Source: Siphonodentalium dalli
Taxonomy: Eukaryota; Mollusca; Scaphopoda; Gadilida; Siphonodentaliidae
Assembly: GCA_032622095.1 (NCBI GenBank)
Contig: CP136066.1
Span: forward strand, 118,253,319 to 118,317,318
Direction: 5' to 3'
DNA length: 64,000 nt
Numbering within the stretch: the stretch's first letter is position 1; each line of letters begins with the position of its first letter. Below the pieces are notes generated by a model. The model saw only the letters and a program-made list of their open reading frames with translations, had not been told where the DNA came from and ran no database searches. Shown here piece after piece: positions 11,950 through 23,479 of this stretch. A program made the translations under genes and the position numbers.

Positions 11950-13855
11950 TATTTAGGCTCTCCAGAGGCGTTATTTCGCTAAAATCCGATTTGGATTCTG
12001 GATTCAGATTACAGATTTGTCCCCGTACGACTTGGTTCGGCAAAAGAACAGACCACAAATTTCCAGAATCAGTAAACGAACAGACCGTAATCCTAATTTC
12101 GTGGGAATCCGATAGGGATTCGGATTCCGATTACGGACTCAAATGTTCGTAATGTAAACAAACCGAGATTTCGCCACCTCAGAGTTTAAAAACACAATAA
12201 AACATAAGAATCCGTCTCTTGTGTACAAATTATTGCAGAATATAAACGATCTATATCAAAGAATTTTAAATGCGGAGACAAATTTGTTTTATTGAATGTA
12301 AACTGGGAGAATATTACTGAAATTAGCCAAATAATAACGCTATTGATAGTAACGCTGGGGGAGCACTTCGGTTGATGGCGAAGAAATTGCAATTCATTGT
12401 TGATTGTCACTTTCATATGTCCATTTCATAATTCCATCCTTAAAATACCGCCCGAACGCATGTCGATTTCGAATTCGGCGGATACGTCACCATTGACCGA
12501 GTTCATATGCACCTGCATGGATATGTCTTCTGCTGTGTTCGTTATTATAATGTTTCTTCTTATTCAAGAAATAGTAGGATTATATGGTATCGATGGATTA
12601 TCAGATACACGTATGTACTATCATCTAGTCTTAATGTTATAGCAATTTCATGTTTAACATGTTTTGTTTCGTTAAATGCAGTCGTTTTGCACAATAGTCT
12701 CTGTATAGACAACAGACACATGTTCTAGGGACGTGGCTAGAAGTTTCCTCAAATTTACGGCCAACTGCACCCCCCCCCCCTTGAACCAAACATCAATCTC
12801 ACAGGTTCGCAGAATTCAATTTGCTCCCCTTGGAAATATCCAATCTGACAAACACTAAGATTGGAAAATTACCAACTTTTACTGGTTGAAAAAAATCAAA
12901 CAATGAGAACAATGCCAACCTATATATGGTGTCAAATTAATGTCCAACTAATGTTGTGTCATGCATGAAATTTCCGACTGCTGGAATGTACCAAAGTTTA
13001 GTTTAGATATATTTATTTCAAATATATGTCAAATTTAGATAACACATGATATATAACACATACATTTGTTTATACATACAAAGGAATTGGGGGACAAGTA
13101 CTGACTCACTTAAGGGTACCCCCTCTCCCAAATGTTATTACACTGAAAAAATAAATAATTAGTAATGGCAAAGCAACGTACATGACTACCAAAACAAGTT
13201 GAACATATATACAGATCACTGGACACCCCTCTCCCGAGTTAGTCATAAGTTTGTATATGTATTTATTTAAAATCGGGTTTGTTTGTTTGTTGCGTTTGTT
13301 GGCTTGTACGTATCATTATTTGAAACAGTTAGTCAAAATAATCCTGATTTTCCTCACGTATGAATGACTGCACAGCTTAGCAAATTGTACCAAAAATCGG
13401 GGTGGGGGTCGAGACACACAAGCAACCCCTGTCGTCACGTCCCTGTTCAACTGACAAGTTTCGTGTGTTCTTCACAACATCTTTGGAATTTGATTCAGGA
13501 GGCCTAGAGCTGTCATGTTTAGATATGCTTGCCAACATCAATAAACACACTTTAACTTGAAAAAAAAGATGCGATTAAGTCGGATTGGCAGCAAATTATG
13601 TGCCGTGTATATACACATAGACGAAAGCATGATTTCACAACAAACATGCACTTTATAAATATAAGATACAAATGATACTTTTGTCAAATACATGAGCCAT
13701 GTTTGACGCTGGGAGAGATTTTCGGAGACCACGTGGATTTCAAAATCTGACCTAGAATCCGAAATTAGCTCCGCCCCCCGTAATCGGCTTTGGATTCTCA
13801 ATCCGGATTTTAGCGAAATTACGGCTCTGAGGCTTCCACAGACGAATTTTACCAT
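11950..13855. mobile_element. Element N: inverted-repeat element rich in GGATTC words, interrupted by G1
   Basis: ATTTCGCTAAAATCCGAT at 11973-11990 pairs with ATCCGGATTTTAGCGAAAT at 13801-13819. GGATTC/GAATCC words cluster beside both ends (11990-12140 and 13735-13810). The outer limits are approximate and no TSD was resolved. Element G1 sits inside. Short ORFs in the interior are unrecognised. Confidence 0.5.
12727..13446. mobile_element. Element G1: AGGGACGTG-ended repeat
   Basis: Starts AGGGACGTGGCTAG and ends CGTCACGTCCCT. A long C-run follows the left end and a GGGTCGAGACACACAAGC phrase precedes the right end, exactly as in copy G2 at 33.9 kb. It also shares an AATGTTGTGTCATG phrase with G2. 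No coding region. Confidence 0.65.
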
Positions 13856-15347
13856 ATTAAATCATGGGTTGTCGCACTTTAATCTTACAATTAATTTACA
13901 GCATATATACATGTATATGTACTACACATAACTGACGCATTATTTTAAATGTAAATGCTAGTACAATACAATCTGCACGCATGCGCACATAATTTATTTA
14001 TTATAGTTAGGGGAGACCCGGGCAAAGCGGATCACGTAAGGGTTTCTTGCACAAAATGCAACCGGCAATCAGAATTATTAGCACTGTCAGTTTCTAATCA
14101 TGATGGCATAACATTTGACGGATGATGCATTAAGGTACATCTATTGGTTTGGTTGCTATGGTGATTTTGAATTTTGATCCGCATTGCCCGGCCGTTGGGC
14201 AAATCGGATCACCACATCGGGCAAAGCGGATCAGCAAACGAATCCTTCTGAAAATGCAATAATTTTCAACTATTCATATGCTTTTTAGTTTTATTTATTA
14301 ATACATATATATATATCCCAAATAATTAATACCGCGTGTTTTCAAACGCTCAAGAGCCATTCTCAGATAACAGGGACCAATACGGGTTTTACCTGTCGCA
14401 CACCACTTTCAACATAAAAACTACCATTTTCGTGTTCAAAAATGTTCCTCTCCGGTTGAAACGAACCAGTTGTGATTTATTTTAAACAATGTGGATACAA
14501 CGCCATGATAATTTTGACACCCTGTAGCGATATATACCCCATATCCAACCAAAAGAGCCTGTCGCAAGCTCGGTTGGAATAATTTATTTAATCCTACAAC
14601 TCATAAAAATGGCTACATTGGACTTGTATTGGGGTTGTCGACGTATCTGTAGTCGTGACAATGTTAGAACGTAGTTGGTGGCATAAATTTAGCAGGAACG
14701 GTATATTTTACACCACGATATGTTGTTGTCGCAAATCGTCGCGACAGATACGTTACCAAGTCAAAAGTTGCGCCTTGTCAATAAGTAAAATGTGTATCGG
14801 GTTTGCAAGTTGTGTCCATACATCCGTCCCATGGATGTCTTTGAGTATGTAATATCGAAAACTTGCTCGACAATTTGTGCAAGAAATGCTAGCGATACAT
14901 AGCCTCGGCACACGGAGTGGTACGTTACCTTTCGACAGATACGTTACCAACATTTAGTGCCATATCTCAATAAACGTCTTAAACCTTGCCGATTGGTATT
15001 TTCTATCCTATAACAGGTTCGGCTGGGATCATTTAACAATATAGTTTGGAAGCTTTTAGTATTCACCAATAGCCACAGCTGCTAAAAACGTTTCAATTCG
15101 ACAGATACGTTACCGCGACAGATACGTTACCGATTATGCAATCGTGTTCGTAAGCCGAAGAAAACATCAATATGACTGTTAGGATTGTTTTAATTGACAC
15201 AGTTAAATGTTAAATGTTAAATGTTCCACAGAAATATACAATTAGGCCTACGTGGTCTTTAAAAATTGCGTAGGCCCTGAGGGGGGGGGGGGCGGGGGTG
15301 GGGTCGGACAAAAATTTGCAGACACTTGTTCGTAGGCCCAATAGAGT

Positions 15348-18300
15348 TAGTGGAGTAGATTAAGTCAAATTTTCAAGGCAATTGTTCAAATTGTGACTAA
15401 AGCATGAAACTTTGCACACATGTATATATTCACATACTTATTTATATTAGGTATGGGGCCACGCTGAAATTTCACTTTAACCCCCTTTTAATGGGTTTTC
15501 CTTATTTAAAGAGCGTTTCATGATTATATAATTTATTAAATGTCGCAATTAATCTTACCATGAAATATGCGATTTAAAATTAGGCATATTCAGTAAGTAT
15601 GACTCTGACGGATATAATGCCACATTTTTAGGGTAAAATTGGAACTCCCCGTCCAAGATGGCCATCAAAATGGCAGCTGAAAGAGTAAATTTGACGTTTT
15701 TTCACTAAATATCTTCTAGATCAGGTTTTGCTTTATGGAACTGGTTCGGAAATGTGACTTTATTTGGTATTGTGTGTGTTAAGTTATCATTAGAGCAATG
15801 AATTATACCATTCGTGTTATCCTAGTCCCTTCCAATCCCCCAATAATTCGATTATAGAGAACTCGGTATGAAATTTCACGAAAAATCACCGTTAGGATTC
15901 TAGTCATATTTTAACAAGAAATTGACAGAACTGTGCGAACTAAGCGAGGCATACAGTTACTTATGAATATTTGAACTCAATGGAACAAATTTGTCACTTT
16001 GTCTGAAAATGGCTGCCAAAATGGCAGCCAAAACCTGGAAAATGGTAAATATTTCCCCATCATGCCATGTAATCGCTTACAAGTTGCGATTGGCGAATAC
16101 AATTGGCTATGCTGTCTTATGTTAACATTTCTGATGCACATTGGTTAAGTGCTACTAATGTAACCACTGACATTACGAAAATTATTGGATTTTTTATCAC
16201 AAGTTTGACACAAATCAATATCGGCAAAAAATTACTATTCTGGTTTGGACATTTATTCAAGTAAATGGAACTATATTTGGTATAAAAGATGTTTATTGTT
16301 CTTGATATGTCTTAATAAATGCGTCACACTAATGTGTTTTTATACAAAATTACTCAAGATGGCTTCCAAAATGGCAACCACATTTGATAAAAAAAAGTAT
16401 TTTTTACATATATCCAGAGCAGTATTCTCTGTTCCAAAGAGTTAGCAAAAAAATTGTAACACTTAGTGATTAACCATGTTTCTTAATCTACTGACTACTA
16501 CATGTTTCATTCTCGTTGTCCCTGTACCTTCTGGGGCATGACAAATTCATTTTAAATGATGCACTGTAATATGGAATTTTGCTACTATATAGGTATACAA
16601 GGGGTGACTGTATGGTCATGTGTGAGGTGAATAGCTATACAAGGATTATTTGTATGGTTATTGAAGTGGTTTATGTGTATACTGATAGTAGCAGTATGTT
16701 CATCTGTGTGTTGTTTATGTATATATAGAGTGACTGTATGGTCATGTGTGGGATATACATGGGAAATACATGAGTGACTATTGTCAAGGAATGGTGTATA
16801 TTTATACATATGATGGCTGTATGATCACGTGTGGGACTGTAGGTGTATGAATAAATAGGCAGTGATTTTATATATGCTTATGTGCAATGTGTATAGGTGT
16901 ACATGGCATGACAGTACGGTAATGATTGTTGAAGTATATATGCATACCTGGAGTATACATGGAGTGTCCTTGTGGTCATGGTTGTATATGTGATGTATAA
17001 TCATCTCTTCCGTGGCTGTATTATCATTGGTGGATGTATATGTATACAGAGAATAGCTGTATGATCATGAATGGGGTGATTGAGTATACATCGAGTGGCT
17101 GAATTGTCATGGGCGATGTATATATGTAAATCTGGAGTGTACGAATGGTCGTGCGTGACATTGGTATATTCATTGGTGAGGTGTATATGTATACATGGAT
17201 TGACCTTATGGTCATGAGTGGGGTGTATATATGTATATCTTGAGTGGGTATATGGTCATGGGTGCGAAGAAAATGTATACAGGAGTGACTGTATGGCCAA
17301 TGGTGAGGTACTATGCGCGGTATTGCTATATCTAGAAGGTATGTAGGGTCAATGGTGAGGTGTCGATGTATACCTGGAGTGATTCTATGATAGGCATTGG
17401 TGGGGTGTGTGTGTGTACATTGTATATATTTATTGGCTACATGGGTGTGGTCAATATGTACACAGGGAGTGATCGTATGGCCAATGGTGAGGTGAAGTTG
17501 GTAAACAAGGAGTGATTGTATGACCACAAATGTTGTGTATGGGTATGCTTCGAGTGCTGAATTGTCTTGAGTGGGGAGTATATTCAAGCCTGGAGTGTGT
17601 GAATGGCCATGTGTGCGGGACATTTGTATATATACAAGGGCTGTATGACCATTGGCGATGTGTATATGCATACCGGGAGTTACTCTATGGTTATGGTTGC
17701 AGTGTATATGTATATCTTGAGTGGATATATGGCCATACATGTGGCAAATATATATATACAGGGAGTTATTGTATAGCCAATGATGAGGCGAATATGTATA
17801 CAAGTGATTGTATGATCACGATTGAACGATTGTATAGTCATGAGTGAAGTGTAGGAGTATATCTGGTGTACCTGAATTGTTGACTCATGGCTGTATAGTC
17901 ATGTGTGTGGTTTACGGGTAAACCCAAGTGTCCTTGTATGGTCGTGGATGAGGTGTGTGTGTATAAAGCGAGTGGCTGCATGGTCATTTGTGTGGTGTTT
18001 ATGTATATATAACATGATTGTATGGTCAGGGGAGAGTAGTGCAGTTGGACCTTTGGTGACTATCACTTTCCATAATAATAAGCATATGTTAATCGATTGG
18101 GATGTAATTTCAGAGAGTTCTTCATCTTGGTGGCCTTTTATATGCACAATGGAGGAATCTGTTTTCCTGACATTAGTAAATCAATCTTGATGCCAAGGAC
18201 TCAGAATTTGATGTTATTAAGCAGTTTTTTACTCATCTCTTTGTTTGACTTTCTAAAAAGTCATCTGGTCCACCCGCCAGTGTTTTAAGTTGGCTATTTC

Positions 18301-19447
18301 TCTGTAATTCTAGAGTAATAGGTATTGAGACACCTATCCTGATAGACGTGTTACCTGGTCTGACATCCACTTACCTATAATGGTTGCACATGTTATTGGG
18401 CCAGAGTAGCCACATAAGTATGCCAGTTCAGTTTCAGAGTTCTGCTCATTTGAAAATATAAAATTTTCTACCAAATTTCGTGGACATTTTGAAAGCCAGC
18501 TTGAGTATATTTTTCTAAAAACACTTCAGTGTTACGCATTTAAGACGGATCAAAACAATAAACACAAAAGATAGTTCCATTTTACTTGAAAAAATGGTGC
18601 AAACCTGAAAAGTTTTTGTTTTCCCGATTTCGAGAGAAAATTTCAATAATTTTGGTAATGTAATAGTAATACTTATCCAAGATGCATCATAAATGTTAGT
18701 ATTCAATGTATATATGACAGAACAGCCTATTTTATTCATCATCCACAACATTCAAGCGATTGCGTGGCACGACGGGACAATATTTACCATTTTCCATATT
18801 TTAGCCGTCATTTGACAGCCATTGTTAGCCAAAGTGACAATTTTGGTTCCATTGAGATGAAATTTTCATAAGTAATGGTAAGCCTCACTTATTTTTCACA
18901 GTTCTGCTCATTTCTTGTTGAAATATGACTAGAATCCCAATGGCGATTTTTGGTGAAATTTCATACCGCGTTCTGTAAAATAAAATTATTGAGGGACCGG
19001 AAGGGGCTGGGATCCAACGAATGTCATATTTCATTGCGCTCCAGTGACCAATTAACATGAACAATACAAAATAAAGTCACATTTCCGAACCAGTTCAATT
19101 CAGAAGAAACTGGTCTGAAAGATATCAGTGAAAAAACGTCAAATGTTCCACTTACGGCTGCCATTTTGACAGTCATCTTGAACGGGGAGTTCCAATTTCG
19201 CCCTAAAAATGTGCCATTATATCGCGCTGAGTCATTCTTACTGTATATGCCTAATTTCAAGCGCAGATTCCATGGTAAGATTAATTGTGACATTTATTAA
19301 ATTATATAACCACGAAACGCTCTTTAACTTTAAAAGAGGGGTTAAAGTGAAATTTCAGCGTGGCTCCATATCTAATATCAATTGGTATGTCAAAATTTCA
19401 TGCTTTAGTCACGAAGTGAACAATTCTTTTACTAATCTACTCCATTA
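15348..19447. mobile_element. Element W: fold-back element with a minisatellite loop
   Basis: Arms of about 1.1-1.2 kb (15348 to about 16500, and about 18400 to 19447) are inverted copies: TGGAGTAGATTA outermost, then GACTAAAGCATGAAA, GGAGCCACGCTGAAATTTCA (or GGGGCCACG) and GGAACTGGTTCGGAAATG. AAGATGGC/AAAATGGC pairs recur about every 175 or 350 bp (15656, 16010, 16360). A one-armed relative is at 41256-41854. The loop is the minisatellite at 16560-18060. No TSD resolved. Confidence 0.75.
16560..18060. repeat. Degenerate minisatellite, unit about 42 bp
   Basis: The words GTATACA, GAGTGACTGTATGGTCAT and GTGTGAGGTGTATATG recur at roughly 38-45 bp steps for 1.5 kb, about 35 units. The 259-codon minus-strand ORF (17024-17803) is a His/Thr/Tyr-rich translation of this repeat. 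Because the same periodic composition is open in several frames, I treat that ORF as fortuitous. Confidence 0.8.
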
Positions 19448-20369
19448 GGTGGGTGTCCCGCGGACGGACCTTTTTAAATACCGGTGTTTAGAAATATATA
19501 TTATGTTGTTCAATACAGGCCTATAACTATTTGGATACCTACTATTAAGCCGATAATCAGACTTTTTACAAACTATTCAATATTCAATATATCAGTGAAG
19601 ATTTAAATATAGAGTGCATGCATGTATATAATATATTGATCTATCTGTTTGCTTTTGCATCCAATGCAAGCTATTTTGTTACAAATATGTACCAAAGGAA
19701 GCAAACATATATACTGTGGCATATTCATGTAGTACAATGCCAGTTTTGAAACTGAGAAAATATAATTTTCTGTTATATAGCGACAGATACGTTACCTAAA
19801 ACTTGGCCGATGTACCAACGCATATCTTGGGAAAAAATAAAGCTATTTCAGATAATTTTGGTTCCTTGTAAACCCCAGTGTGTGGAATCACATGTACATT
19901 GAAACATTTGTCCACGACGCTCATAATAATGTAGGACACACGAACTGTGTGTTATGTTTTCCTGAAATGGTTGAAAATAAGTCACGATTCGCGTAGAATT
20001 CGTGTATATATGGTCCATAAATAAAAAGTATTCCATACCAGATATGATTTTTCAGTCAATATATGCAACTTGTGGACTGATATGAGCATTACATCTTATT
20101 GTGCATAGCAGAAATCCTCTTAGATAGAAAAACCGATGTTATCTAGAATGATGCTGTGGTAACGTATCTGTCGCACACTGAAAATGCGGGTACCATCTTC
20201 ATGGAGTCATATTTTATAGGAATATATCATCCATATGTTAACCACTTCTGTTAAATGTACAATGGATACCCAACTTCACAAATAAATAATGTTGACAACT
20301 GTTTACGAAAATAAATTTTTCGATTTTTTGTTGTTGCTTTGGTCCCGGTTACCTGAGAATGGCCCTCAA

Positions 20370-20700
20370 GTATCTGTATCTGTATCTGTAGTTGTTACGT
20401 CCTAGTGACCAAGGCTGGCTTTTACAGGACGGGATCGAGTAAGATCCATAATTTTTCCAGGAAGTTTTTTTGCCGAACCCGTGACTTCTTCGCTACGGTA
20501 GGGATCTTTAACGTGCGCACATTGTTGCACACGGGACAGCCATTAGCGTCGGCTACCGATCCGACGGTGTGCCAAGTGTAGTGTCATCCCTGGTCATGAC
20601 ATTACGAGAGGAGCAGAGGTACGAAGTTAGTCCAGTACGCATTCAAATTTGTCTGAGACTCTTTTGGCTTCTGGAAACTTTCTCAGATCACTGATCGTGG
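20370..20700. other. Own DNA of element A between B and D
   Basis: Begins with three TATCTG words. It contains GGGATCTTTAACGTGCGCAC and ACACGGGACAGCC, phrases of a type that recurs in invertebrate repeats; a weaker echo (CGGGATCTTTAATGCTGCAC) is near 10470. No gene. Confidence 0.4.
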
Positions 20701-21476
20701 GGGTGATTCTACGGTAACTGAGCAATTTGAGTATCCCGGTTCATCAGAAATACAAACTTCGTTCTGTTGTGTATGATAGGGCACATTATGTGTAGTTAGT
20801 CAGAAATATTCGAGAAATGTGGTTGGTAAAAATATTTGCTGATTATTTTCCCATTTTGTCTGTTTTAGACCGTTAGTGTAAACCAGAAACGTCATTACAC
20901 TAACGCACTTTATCATCATTTCAAGCAGGCACCACATGTATAGTTACGAAGATATGGCCATTTATTATGGTTATTCGCGTTCCTTGGCAACTTCGCAATT
21001 TTCGGAGTGCCGGGGAGGTTCTAGTTCTGAAAATAAAAGCTTCGTCTGAATTTTCGAGGCATAAACATGTGTATTTTTTCGCCCATTCTTCGTAACACTT
21101 CTTGAATATTCTCGGACGTAACCACTTTCATGGGGAATAATGATTCATATTATATCAAACACCCACGAAGAATAAATCGATGGAATGGGAGATTCATTGT
21201 GTTATATATTTCGGATAACAAAGCTGATAATCCTTAGCGTTAGTGTAATGACGATTTTGTTAGTGTAATGACGCACCGTTAGTGTAATGACGTTATATAA
21301 TCCTGTTGGACAGTAGATGGCTGATGAAATGACCATGCGACACCAGCGGTGCATGTACATATTATACGATACCTATTATAACCTTAGATATGTGTTTTGG
21401 GGTAAGTGTGGACATTTTGATGAACAGAGAGGTATGTTGCTGTCAGATGTGTAACAAGCCCGTAGCTAATCCGATA

Positions 21477-21519
21477 CTTCTACTGATGGTTAGTTGTCGC
21501 TATTGACCATCAGTAGAAG
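21477..21519. repeat. Short hairpin
   Basis: CTTCTACTGATGGT and ACCATCAGTAGAAG are perfect 14-bp inverted arms around a 15-bp loop, inside the left part of D. Function unknown. Confidence 0.6.
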
Positions 21520-21684
21520 GCTTTGATTTGGATTATCCCGTAGCCAGCTTTTGTGGTGGGCGGTTACGAATCTGATGCCGAATACGCGTAGTGTAGAGTA
21601 AGAGGCTGCATGTGCGTGTGGACCATCCTGCGGATTGGGTCCGGTGCCCACCCCAGCGCCCCTGGGAAAATATGTGTATACTCA

Positions 21685-22060
21685 GTGCACCAAGAGCGAT
21701 TCTGGGCCTCAATTTCGAATCTCTAATTGAGAAAAACAATCAGTTTAAGGTGCCAATATAGAAGCTAAATTCCTGGGCGGCCTCCATCGGGGAACTTTGT
21801 GAAAATTCACTGCTTTGATATGATTCTGGAGCCCATCAGTGTCAATTTCGATTTTCTATAATTCATTGAAAATGCAATCAATTAAAGATGTCAATGAAGC
21901 CAAATTGCGTCAGTGCGTGATGCGCGAAATAAGGGACCCGGCCTCCCTGAATTTTTTATTGTAAACGTCTATGCTCTGACAGCGATTCCGGACCCCATAT
22001 GAAGCGTCAACTTCGAGTTTCTAACTCAGGAAAAATATAGAAGTTTAAAGGAGACCAGGG
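21685..22060. repeat. Three degenerate direct repeats
   Basis: GATTCTGGGCCTCA (about 21689), GATTCTGGAGCCCATCA (about 21820) and GATTCCGGACCCCATA (about 21982) each start a block with an AATTTCGA-like phrase and AAAGG(T/A)G. Spacings are about 131 and 162 bp. Confidence 0.45.
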
Positions 22061-22274
22061 TTTCACGTTCTAAACTTATGAGTGTTCGCGAGAGTTACTT
22101 CGTGCGGATTGCCTTCTCCCTTAAAGTGCTGAAAAATCCTTTGAGCTTCCACCCCTCCCCTCTCCAACAAAAATCTGGTGATGAAAGGGAACAACTGGAT
22201 ATATAATTGCGGAGACATTAATCTTCCCACCATTTATTCCCGTCCCTGCCCGTTAAACACAAGTTAATTGTTAC

Positions 22275-22676
22275 ATGTGTGTATCTTCGAGGGTGGGGAT
22301 AATTTTCCCGGGTATAGGTTGTCATAACATTTGCTGGCCTTCTCCACACGTAAACAGTGATGGGCGAAATCAGATACAGCTCAGGAAATTTTGGTCCAAC
22401 AAACCTTATGAAGATACAATCGAACTATTATGTGTGTTATATGAAAATGACAACACTCTTCTCTTTTTTCGAATTTTAAATGACAACTTGGAACTAGGTA
22501 TATTAGCAATTAACCCGAATTGTTTCTGGCCGCAGAAGGACGATGGCGCTTTTACATGGTGTAAATACCAGGTACCGGTACCCATAGTTAGGCCGTGGAC
22601 TCAGCTGCCTATATGTATATCATGCACACTATATGTAGTATATCATGGATTCATAGGATGTCCATATGAACTTTAG
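22275..22676 (+). other. 133-codon ORF, unrecognised
   Basis: This is the longest non-repetitive ORF in D's own DNA. The product would be Cys- and Trp-containing with a TIELLCVLYENDNTLLFFRI segment. I recognise no domain, catalytic motif, signal peptide or clear membrane segment. It could be a relic exon of a lost D transposase or chance. I do not call it a gene. Confidence 0.2.
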
Positions 22677-22839
22677 GCTATATGGACACATCGGACAGTT
22701 ATGCCACGTATCCACCTACACATATAGATATTTGACCAATGCCCTATATAAAGATCATGGGTGGTGGTCCCTTTGAATGTTCCAAGCACCAATGCCATCA
22801 TGCTGCAGGCTGGCCATGGACCGACCCAGATAGCACACC

Positions 22840-23470
22840 CATGTTGGGCCAACATTGGGCCAACGTCATTTCTATCGTTGGGCCAACGTTGGAATCCAAC
22901 GTTGGCCCAACTATGGCTGTTGCCGCTGGCTCGGTGTCGGCTCGACGTCGGATCCCGTCGTCGACTCGACGGTGGTTCGACGTCGAGCCGACGTTGGTGC
23001 ACCATCGGGCACCCGACGTTGAAACGACGTCGAACCAATGGTGAATTCCACTAATAATACGACGTTGGGCCAACGTCATTTCTATCAACGTTGGAATCCA
23101 ACGTTGGGCCAACTATGGCTGTTGCTGCTGGCTCGGCGTCGGATCCCGTCGTCGACTCGACGGTGGTTCGACGTCGATCCGACGGTGGTGCGCCGTCGGG
23201 CATCCGACGTTGAAACGACGTCGAACCAACGGTGAATTCCACTAATAATACGACGTTGGGCCAACGTTGGGCCAACGTCATTTCTATCAACGTTGGAATC
23301 CAACGTTGGGCCAACTATGGCTGTTGCCGCTGGCTCGGCGTCGGCTTGACGTCGGATCCCGTCGTCGACTCGACGGTGGTTCGACGTCGAGCCGACGTTG
23401 GTGCGCCGTCGGGCACCCGACGTTGAAACGACGTCGAATCAACGGTGAATTCCACTAAGAATACGACGTT
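22840..23470. repeat. Left subterminal array of F, about 202-bp unit, three copies
   Basis: CTATGGCTGTTGC occurs near 22911, 23114 and 23316. Each unit holds ACGTTGGGCCAACGT palindromes and a GTCGACTCGACGGTGGTTCG core. The region is CpG- and CGTCG-rich. Overlapping Arg-rich ORFs on both strands are translations of this repeat. Confidence 0.85.
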
Positions 23471-23479
23471 GTGTTTGTG

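Larger units (their letters stand above)
14354..20365. mobile_element. Element B: TIR element with GCGACAGATACGTTACC repeats, TSD TCAA
   Basis: The left end GAGCCATTCTCAGATAACAG pairs with the right end GTTACCTGAGAATGGCCC. TCAA flanks both (14350-14353, 20366-20369). The private motif (G)CGACAGATACGTTACC is at 14741-14757, 14933-14948, 15099-15114 and 15115-15131 on the left. On the right it is at 19780-19796 and, reversed, 20158-20175. Net of the nested fold-back W it is about 1.9 kb, without coding capacity. Confidence 0.8.

Noticed and set aside
17024-17803. 259-codon minus-strand ORF as a protein gene
   Set aside because: It lies entirely in a 42-bp minisatellite, is compositionally periodic (His, Thr, Tyr, Ile) and has no domain; open frames in such repeats are expected.
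20400-20640. tRNA-derived SINE or tRNA gene
   Set aside because: GGGATC and similar words hinted at B-box-like sequence, but no A/B box pair or cloverleaf could be drawn.
20872-21292. CRISPR-like array of GTTAGTGTAATGACG
   Set aside because: Spacing is irregular, copies occur in both orientations and are mirrored near 36 kb at the other end of D; this is a transposon subterminal array in animal DNA.
22739-23458. Arg-rich overlapping ORFs as basic proteins
   Set aside because: Many ORFs on both strands overlap in the CGTCG-rich 202-bp repeat, which explains their composition.
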